DNA of 26,458 bases, taken from assembly GCA_001579985.1 (NCBI GenBank), contig LRSR01012475.1:1-26458 (forward strand), read 5' to 3'. Origin of the DNA: Hypsibius dujardini. Lineage: Eukaryota; Tardigrada; Eutardigrada; Parachela; Hypsibiidae. The translations under genes were made by a program, and so were the position numbers. Shown one piece after another: positions 20,152-26,458 of this stretch (the stretch's first letter is position 1; every line of letters starts with the position of its first letter). The notes below the pieces were generated by a model. The model searched no databases. It was not told where the DNA came from and worked only from the letters and a program-made list of their open reading frames with translations.

Positions 20152-20800
20152 CGAAATACATGGGTACTGCTACTTATGGGTGGCATCAAATGACGAAAAG
20201 GCACATTTGATGTAATTTCATTTTATTTTGATTTGAAAGTCATTTGATCATTTGATCATTTGATTTGATTATGATTTGACGGGACTTGTGAACAAATTGT
20301 CAATTTCTCACTGTTTTGGCATGTTTTTGCTTATGCAGTTGTACAACGCCTCCCAACTAAAGTTAATGAGGATGTTTTGTTTAAAGTGTCTATGAGAGTG
20401 TTAAATATGTCACTAACGTTATTCCAAAAACTTAGGTGCATGCAAAGTACATTAAATTCTCATCACTTCTTTCTGGCAACAGAAAACCAAATTTGGTCGC
20501 TCAAATGACTATCAAGGAAGTATAATTTCGTTCTACATATATTTTTTCCCAATCAGCAATTAAATCTCAGAGTTTTATGTTTTATCTGCATTCCAAAAAC
20601 AGATCTCACGCAATTTAACCAGATCTAACTGGCAATCCCTGCTCGCTTCGCCGTACCGGTAGCTTTGGGTCAAAGTCCTAAAATGAATTTTTAGATGTGA
20701 CCTAGGGTTTGGTCCATTTATGACCAAAAGTCCTATCAAACTGATGGAAAAGTATGAATTTACGAAGTTTTGGAAAGCAAAATTGGCTTAAAAATGCCTA
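20152..20800. other. Intergenic, AT-rich, no gene seen
   Basis: Contains a short run of CATTTGATCATTTGAT words near 20215-20275. I looked on the minus strand for upstream exons of the broken receptor (TM5 or GPS-like) and found none recognisable. Confidence 0.4.
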
Positions 20801-20805
20801 AACTC

Positions 20806-20998
20806 AAATCAAATCAAAATCAAATCAAAATCAAATCAAAATCAAATCAAAATCAAATCAAAATCAAATCAAAATCAAATCAAAATCAAAATCAAATCAA
20901 AATCAAATCAAAATCAAAATCAAATCAAAATCAAAATCAAATCAAAATCAAATCAAAATCAAATCAAAATCAAATCGAAATCAAATCAAAATCAAATA
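20806..20998. repeat. 11-bp (AAATCAAAATC)n tandem repeat
   Basis: A dense array of AAATCAAAATC units with occasional 6-bp insertions (AAAATC). The ORF across it encodes only NQIKIKS-type peptides and is not a gene. Confidence 0.95.
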
Positions 20999-21041
20999 AA
21001 AAATGGACTCAGATCTCTTTTTGATTTCTGCTTTCTTACAG

Positions 21042-21143
21042 ATCTTCATCCCCAAACTCGATAGCAAGGATCTCCACCAGAACGCTCTCTCGTCAAACCT
21101 TCGACAGATCCTTTCGATGTCAGGGCTATTATCGCTCCCTTAG
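21042..21143 (+). other. Possible terminal exon of an unknown plus-strand gene
   Basis: A good acceptor (pyrimidine tract then CTTTCTTACAG at 21031-21041) is followed by 33 open codons beginning IFIPKLDSKDLHQNAL and ending SLP before TAG. The translation is compositionally protein-like, unlike nearby repeat ORFs. I recognise no family and found no upstream partner exon in the window, so it may be chance. Confidence 0.2.
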
Positions 21144-21273
21144 AAAAACTTTCACAGACGAATCAACGTAGAAATATCCACACACAAAAATGAGTCGACC
21201 ATTGCGATGTCCCATTGAGAAGAAACATTTTAGGCGTGGCAATGTAAAACAACGCGCAGACCGAAATAAATAT

Positions 21274-21279
21274 TTTATT
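21274..21279 (-). promoter_or_regulatory. Candidate poly(A) signal for the adhesion GPCR
   Basis: TTTATT on the plus strand reads AATAAA on the minus strand, about 275 bp past the receptor's stop codon at 21553. It is one of several AT-rich possibilities. Confidence 0.3.
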
Positions 21280-21552
21280 CGATTAGATTTGGAAGAGTTT
21301 TGGCACAAAAGATATTGGATAATAATTTTTAAGTGTCTTCAGTTCGATTTAGAGCGCGACGTTTTCCTTAGCTTCCCCGGTTACAGTAAAAGAATAGAAA
21401 TCGCAGCAATTTTATTCCAGATGAAAGAAAGAGAAAGAGAAAATGAAGTTTGCAGGTGAGAGAAAGAAATAAATAAAATAATATTGTTTTGAAGAATTTT
21501 AATAAAAAATATCAAAATGTCAAACAAATATTTTCTCCTGTTCTGTGACCGA

Positions 21553-24500
21553 TTAACTTCTTGCAGACGAGCTGGTAGGCGTGGTCGTTGTCCGACTGAA
21601 CATGGCTTTAATTTTTTTCCTCATCCCAAATGCTTCCATGGTGAAAATGGCCAAGCCTTGAGTTCCGCAGCAGATCACGACCAGAATGTGGAGCACGAGT
21701 TGTGCGTGGCTCATCCCATTGAAGGCGTTAAGCGTGAGGAACAGCCACGGAAGTCCCAGCAGAAAGAAAAGAAATATGGCGCGTCGAAGCTTCGTTGCAA
21801 GTTGTTCTTTTTCTTTGGTCGAACGGATGTTCTCTTTTTTTGCACATGAAAGCTCTATAAAAAGAAATAACAAAGACCAATGACTTTCTTGTGTGCTCGT
21901 TTACAGTATCATTGTTACCTCGGATCAGAAGAACGAATACAATTGAATTGGCCAGCAGAACCAGGCAAATTGGTGCGATGAAGGCGGAGTAAAATGAAGC
22001 GGGATTCCGCAGCCAGCATCTTTAAGTTGAAATATCGCAGAATTAACAATGATAAAATGATAGTTCCATCAAAGAGACAGACAGGTTTTTTTCATGGAAC
22101 TACGGTAAAATTAATTCAGCTAGACAACTCAGCATACTATACACATAACACTTACTCATTGTTACCGACGTAGTACTCTGGGTTTATGATTAGGACAATT
22201 GCTATGATGAGCAACGGGATTCCCCATGAGATAACAGACGATTTCAGGCGGAAGAATCGGATTCCATTTGTCGCGGCACCAGCTCCCGCCGCAAACACTC
22301 GGTACAATAGAAAGCCCTCCACACCTTGCCAGGTAAAGGTTACGAGAAAGAAGTAGTGAATGAGACATCCTGCCGCAATGCATCCAGCTCGTGGCACGAC
22401 TTTGTCCACCCCGGCTAGAAAGGTCACGTAAGTGAGCAATAGCCCAGCGCACATGCTGATGATGACAAAGGCTCGTTTAGTGAGTTTCTTGCCATCCGTC
22501 GTTTTTGCCAGATGCCTAAAGAGGGAATTATTACAAGACTGGAAAAATGGATAAATAAAGTAGAGTAGTTTCGATGATGCCCTGTCTGTTTGTGTGTCTG
22601 TTTGTCTGTCTGTGTGTCTGTCTGTGTGTCTGTGTGTCTGTCTGTGTGTCTGTCTGTGTGTCTGTGTGTCTGTGTGTCTGTGTGTCTGTGTGTCTGTGTG
22701 TCTGTCTGTGTGTCTGTCTGTGTGTCTGTCTGTGTGTCTGTCGGTTTGTCTGCCTGCCTGCCTGTCTGTCTGACTGTCTGTATTACCTGCTGAGAAACAT
22801 TAGACCAATGGTCAGCGCCGCCCCAACAATTGACAAAGATAAGGCAGCTATCGTGAGGGTGTCCAGAAAAGCCGGAAGGGACGGCGGCGGTTCTCCTTTA
22901 ACCAGTTTGGTTGCGAAGTCCACAAGAATAGCAAAGCTTGTCAGGTGATTGCAAATGCAAGTGAAATGCTTGTTGGACCGATTAGTCAACGCACATCCCT
23001 CTTCTTGCCATGTTCCGCGGCCGTTGGCAGCCGTTGTGTTCCAGAAGACACAGCTGTAATTGTTCCGTGGATCCTGTTTACACGAACGAAGTAGCATTCA
23101 ATTACATAAAAGTGAAAGCTTCATCTCTGAAGTGATTTATTAGCGCACTGCTTACGTAATGGTCAACAAGCGCCGTTATAGTAACGGGATCCTTCAAGTT
23201 CATGATTGGAGGACCAAACGACGCTCCTATTATCCATGATGCTATTCGCGCTGATGAACGGGTCTCTAATAAATTCCCGTCAGATTCTGTCGTCATGTTG
23301 TCTGTGCGGTTGGATGTGGAGACGGGCAGGAGAGAAGTTTTGCGGAGCACAAGGTAATGTCCTCGAAGACCTCCCGGAGTATGAGCTGCAAGCGTGCATA
23401 ATATTTTCATTTTTTTTATACAAGTGATTCGATAATAATAGAATCATAAATTCCTATTGACATCACGATTTCGCTAATAAACAGGCCAAAACTAAAATAA
23501 TAAAATAAATAGCAATAACATAAATACACGAAATAAAATAAGTGAAGTACAATTTTTTAACATATTATTATAGTTATCAGTTTTTTTAATTAATCTTTAA
23601 ATATTCCTAGCATTACCCATGTAATTTGCTATTTAAAAAAACTGAATATTTATAAAAAAATATAAACTCTCAAAACCTTCTTTTTTTGTTTTTCAAAGTA
23701 AAGTTTAATTGGCAATAAAAATTAATTAGTTGACTAAAATTATGTTATTTTCCAGTTCTAGCTCTTACCGCTTAAGTTGTATAGTGCCAAGATTAAGCTT
23801 TCCGAAAGTGTGATACTGACCGACGTCTCCTCCTTCAACGCAGTTACATGGTCATCTCTGCGAACAGCCGTGATGTCCGTCGGCTCAACTCCGGCAGCAA
23901 ATCCCACGATCGACCCTCGAGTAATCTCCGTGTCGTTCGGAACAACGAACGACCGAACAACCAAATTCGGAACATTAATCGTGAAAGACTCATTTCCGCT
24001 ACTCGGGTCCAAGTCAATCTTCATGGCCAACAGTTCCAGCGACGTGAATATTTTATTCCCCGTTCCCGAATAATTCTGCGCGGTCTGTAATTGATCCTCG
24101 GGCGCTTCGAGAATCCGATCGAAAAGACGAATCAACGAATGAAGTAAATGTTGGGAAATATTTGCAGAATTTTGGGCGGTTAATTGTAAAAATTCGGCGA
24201 GGTAATTCAGTTCGGTGACGGTCAATGTGCTGTTGCTTTGGTCAAGGAGATTGTTGATTTCATTGGCCGTCGGTTCGCCCTCTGGAAGGTCGTCCATGAG
24301 AGAGCGGCGGAGGTACCGGACAAGATTGGTGGGTGAGGGTGGTGCAATAGTACAAGGCGTATCGGGTAAGATGGAGGTGTAACCGATGTCGAAATTTCCG
24401 CTGCAAAGTCGGCGGAAAGTCGGATCGGGGCAGAATTCGAGGGGAGCTCCGGTGTCGCCGATCTCGTCGGCGCCGACCGAAATCCAGTGGAACAGCGAAC

Positions 24501-25243
24501 CATCGGGTTATTCGCGTTCCTCCGCCGCACAGCCATCTGAAATTAAACGCGTACAGGAAATTGAAAATCCTTGACGTTCAAAAACAAATTCTGCTGATGC
24601 CAATCGATTTTAAACTGAATTTTGCGAAGAGCAGTGACAAAAATTCTTTTACATTTAACTGTTTCCCAAAATTGAAGTTTTTATTTATTTTACCTGTCAG
24701 CAGGAATGAGACTGGCGGCGGAGATGCGCTACTGCGCTTGGTATTGAAATGCGCGCTCCTTCCAACGACTCTTGATGGTGTGGACGAAATATTAGCGAAA
24801 TAAAAGTCAGCGCGGCTGTTGAGGTCAGCGATAAATCGCAGGATCTGTTTCCGCTGAATGGGCTGGAATTCCTTCACTGTAGAATTGTAATCTGACGCAT
24901 TTTGAGGGAGTCCCACAGGCTGGAAGTGTAGATGACCAGTCGTGATATTTAAGCGCGACAGGTAATAAGTTCTAATCTGCATGGCGACTACCACCGCGTC
25001 TAGATTTGAATTGCTAATGTCTTTCCCGCGAATTTGTGTCGTCCAGTTGTCGAATGCCTCAATGATCCGAGACCAGATGGAACCTGAGCGGTCGTGTCCA
25101 AATCCCCACGGGCCAGGGGACAAGCCAAGACCACCACCGTTTTCACCGTCAAGGCCTGAACCTCCAATGGTGGTGTTTGGTGTACGGATGTTAAGAGCGA
25201 AGCGTATTCCATTGTCCTTCAGTAAAACCGCTGACGAATGATG
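21553..25243 (-). CDS. Adhesion GPCR, 3' seven exons, with an in-frame TAA
   Basis: Cell-surface receptor that self-cleaves at its GPS site. Exons 25243-24694, 24536-23769, 23385-23156, 23073-22787, 22515-22156, 22019-21919 and 21854-21553 join in matching phases (865 codons in the window). The first enters in phase 0, so the gene start lies further right. In order: an N-glycosylated ectodomain; a Cys-containing HormR-like stretch ([20 protein letters not shown]); a GAIN domain; a GPS with [15 protein letters not shown] and [14 protein letters not shown] (cleavage at HL/T); and TM1-TM7, including [16 protein letters not shown] in TM3 and [20 protein letters not shown] in TM6. The oddity is TAA at plus 24508-24510, nine codons into the second exon. 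The exon's phase at both ends and its homology place it in the true frame. It may be an assembly error, a null allele or a pseudogene. The subfamily is not assigned. Confidence 0.88.
22570..22782. repeat. TGTC/TGTG microsatellite in an adhesion-GPCR intron
   Basis: Mixed TGTCTG and TGTGTGTCTG units fill intron 22516-22786 almost up to the donor at 22786. All ORFs in it (Cys-Val-Ser repeats) are artefacts. Confidence 0.95.
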
Positions 25244-25342
25244 CTAGAACATAATAAAAGCGAGTTTAAAAAATGTGCGACAACGTTGCTTAATTAATTA
25301 AGGACGCTTAATCATCTAATCTACGAAATCGTTGCTTTGGAA

Positions 25343-25579
25343 CAGTGGCGCGCCGAGCTTTGGTTTGAGGGGGGGGGTGTTATTTTTTCTAACAGCATAA
25401 ATTTTTTATTGCATCCGAAATATTTCCGATAGAACGTATGAGAGGGGAGTATTGCATAACAATTCTCAATCACAGTCTTTTTCTCTAAATGGGGGACCCT
25501 TAGGACAATTTTTTGACTTTCGAGGGGGAGGGGGGGGGTTTAGATCAATAAAACACCCCCCCCCGTCGGCGCGCCACTG
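25343..25579. mobile_element. Complete hAT-like MITE (family 3) with 8-bp target duplication
   Basis: A 237-bp element with inverted ends CAGTGGCGCGCC / GGCGCGCCACTG. It is flanked by the perfect direct repeat CTTTGGAA (25335-25342 and 25580-25587). An 8-bp duplication and a CAGTG end are hallmarks of hAT transposons. The interior holds runs of G and C and no ORF. It lies upstream of the first visible exon of the adhesion GPCR, probably within an intron. Confidence 0.93.
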
Positions 25580-25587
25580 CTTTGGAA

Positions 25588-26025
25588 CGGTTTTCGAAGG
25601 GCAATTAGTTTTTCTCAATTTGTAAAATTAGGTTATTATTAGTGATGATTTGCGAAATTTGTTCCATCGGCAATGTCATAAAATCTTTTAAGGAGAAATG
25701 AGAAAGTTAAAAGTCCGGGTAGCACTGGAAGATTCCTTTTCCTCTGATTTTTCAACGTAAAAACTTCGATACTTGAAAACGGCTCGCAAGTTTTTGAAGT
25801 CTCTGCCGCGCAACACTCAATTTGAAATCAATCGGCATTAGCAGAATCAGCTCACGGTATCAGGAAGGCGTAGCTATACGCCATTCTTGAATTTGACCGC
25901 AAAACGTCCAGTGACGTGAAACTAAGCCTTTTTTTAAATCCGAGTTTTCACCGTCAAAATCAGGGATCTTCCCGTGTTCTCCGGACTTTGAAATTTCTTC
26001 AACTAAAAAATTCTTGTAGCTTTGT
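25588..26025. other. Presumed intron of the adhesion GPCR, no feature seen
   Basis: Lies between the complete and truncated hAT-like copies. I found no exon-like ORF with splice sites on the minus strand that would continue the receptor ectodomain. Confidence 0.35.
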
Positions 26026-26203
26026 CAGTGGCGCGCCAAAGGGGGGGGTGTTTTGTTGATCTAAAACCCCCTTCGAAAGTAAAAAAATTGCCCTAAGGAT
26101 CTCCCATTTAGAGAAAAACACCATGATTGAGCATTCTCATGCAATACTCCCCCCCCCCTCTCATACGTTCTATCGGAAATATTTCGGATACAATAAAAAA
26201 TGT
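26026..26203 (+). mobile_element. hAT-like MITE family 3, copy with the right end lost
   Basis: Starts with the terminus CAGTGGCGCGCC and follows the same internal order as the fragment at 19826-19997, i.e. inverted relative to the element at 25343-25579. Similarity stops after GAAATATTTCGGATACAATA near 26203, so the second GGCGCGCCACTG end is absent. A 19-bp tandem repeat follows the break. Confidence 0.88.
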
Positions 26204-26209
26204 TGGACC

Positions 26210-26292
26210 TCGAGCGGAACGGGTTATCGGCAGCGGAACGGGTTATCGGCAGCGGAACGGGTTATCGGCAGCGGAACGGGTTATCGGCAGCG
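26210..26292. repeat. 19-bp tandem repeat
   Basis: Just over four perfect or near-perfect copies of GCGGAACGGGTTATCGGCA, adjoining the broken end of the hAT-like copy. The remaining bases to 26458 show nothing recognisable. Confidence 0.93.
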
Positions 26293-26458
26293 GCATGTGC
26301 CAGTTGCGGGACGGTATATGCAAAGCCTTGTTCAATGTGTCGTTGTGTAGTGTAGGCCCAGATCACACACATCGTACTACGTAACTGTATTTTCGCGTTA
26401 GACAGGGACAGTGGTACTGGAGTGGAACGTGTGCACGGCTTGTGCGCACCGTATACAC

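Noticed and set aside
21190-21459. 89-codon plus-strand ORF starting MSRPLRCPIEKK
   Set aside because: No domain, no splice or promoter context, and it probably overlaps the 3' UTR of the adhesion GPCR on the other strand.
22574-22948. Cys-Val-rich ORF of over 120 codons
   Set aside because: Translation of a TGTC/TGTG microsatellite, antisense to the adhesion-GPCR exon beyond it.
24222-24536. Alternative frame [11 protein letters not shown]... through the second adhesion-GPCR exon
   Set aside because: It is open, but it does not match the phase of either neighbouring exon or the GAIN frame. Choosing it would only hide the in-frame TAA.

Overview
This window is nuclear DNA of a multicellular animal. 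Genes are split by GT-AG introns, and they include a secreted matrix metalloproteinase, a WASH-complex subunit, a rhodopsin-class GPCR and an adhesion GPCR. I found no operons, Shine-Dalgarno sites, tRNA or rRNA genes, or CRISPR arrays. The phylum cannot be fixed from the sequence. The receptors look like a divergent invertebrate (protostome), but that is an impression and not a proof. All four recognisable host genes lie on the minus strand. I rebuilt their exons by hand by matching splice sites, codon phase and family motifs.

Layout from left to right. (1) 1-3198: the 5' six exons of a matrix metalloproteinase (signal peptide, peptidoglycan-binding-like prodomain, cysteine switch, furin sites, catalytic domain to the HExxHxxGxxH zinc site). 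The gene runs off the left edge. (2) 3199-5503: intergenic, with a 21-bp minisatellite, a foldback MITE and a 49-bp tandem repeat. (3) 5504-12968: a complete eight-exon WASHC2/FAM21 gene (1,420 codons), the tail subunit of the actin-regulating WASH complex on endosomes. (4) 13205-14520: a second copy of the foldback MITE, then a decayed plus-strand pogo-type transposase. (5) 15477-17419: a complete three-exon class A GPCR with altered DRY and NPxxY motifs, and a TA-flanked MITE in its first intron. (6) 18552-20151: a second copy of that MITE, a hAT-like MITE fragment, and directly against it a broken exon of a second adhesion GPCR. (7) 21553-25243: the 3' seven exons of an adhesion GPCR (GAIN domain, GPS site, seven membrane segments) that has an in-frame TAA. 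(8) 25244-26458: intronic or upstream DNA with a complete hAT-like MITE (8-bp target duplication), another truncated copy and a 19-bp tandem repeat.

Two themes stand out. First, most introns of the metalloproteinase and WASHC2 genes carry their own private minisatellite or microsatellite. Second, three families of small non-autonomous DNA transposons, together with one dead pogo transposase, have been active here. One of their insertions now abuts a dead receptor exon. I saw no novel multi-gene system. The most informative oddities are the adhesion GPCR stop codon and its nearby pseudogene, the doubled furin motif in the metalloproteinase, and the switch-motif changes in the class A GPCR.
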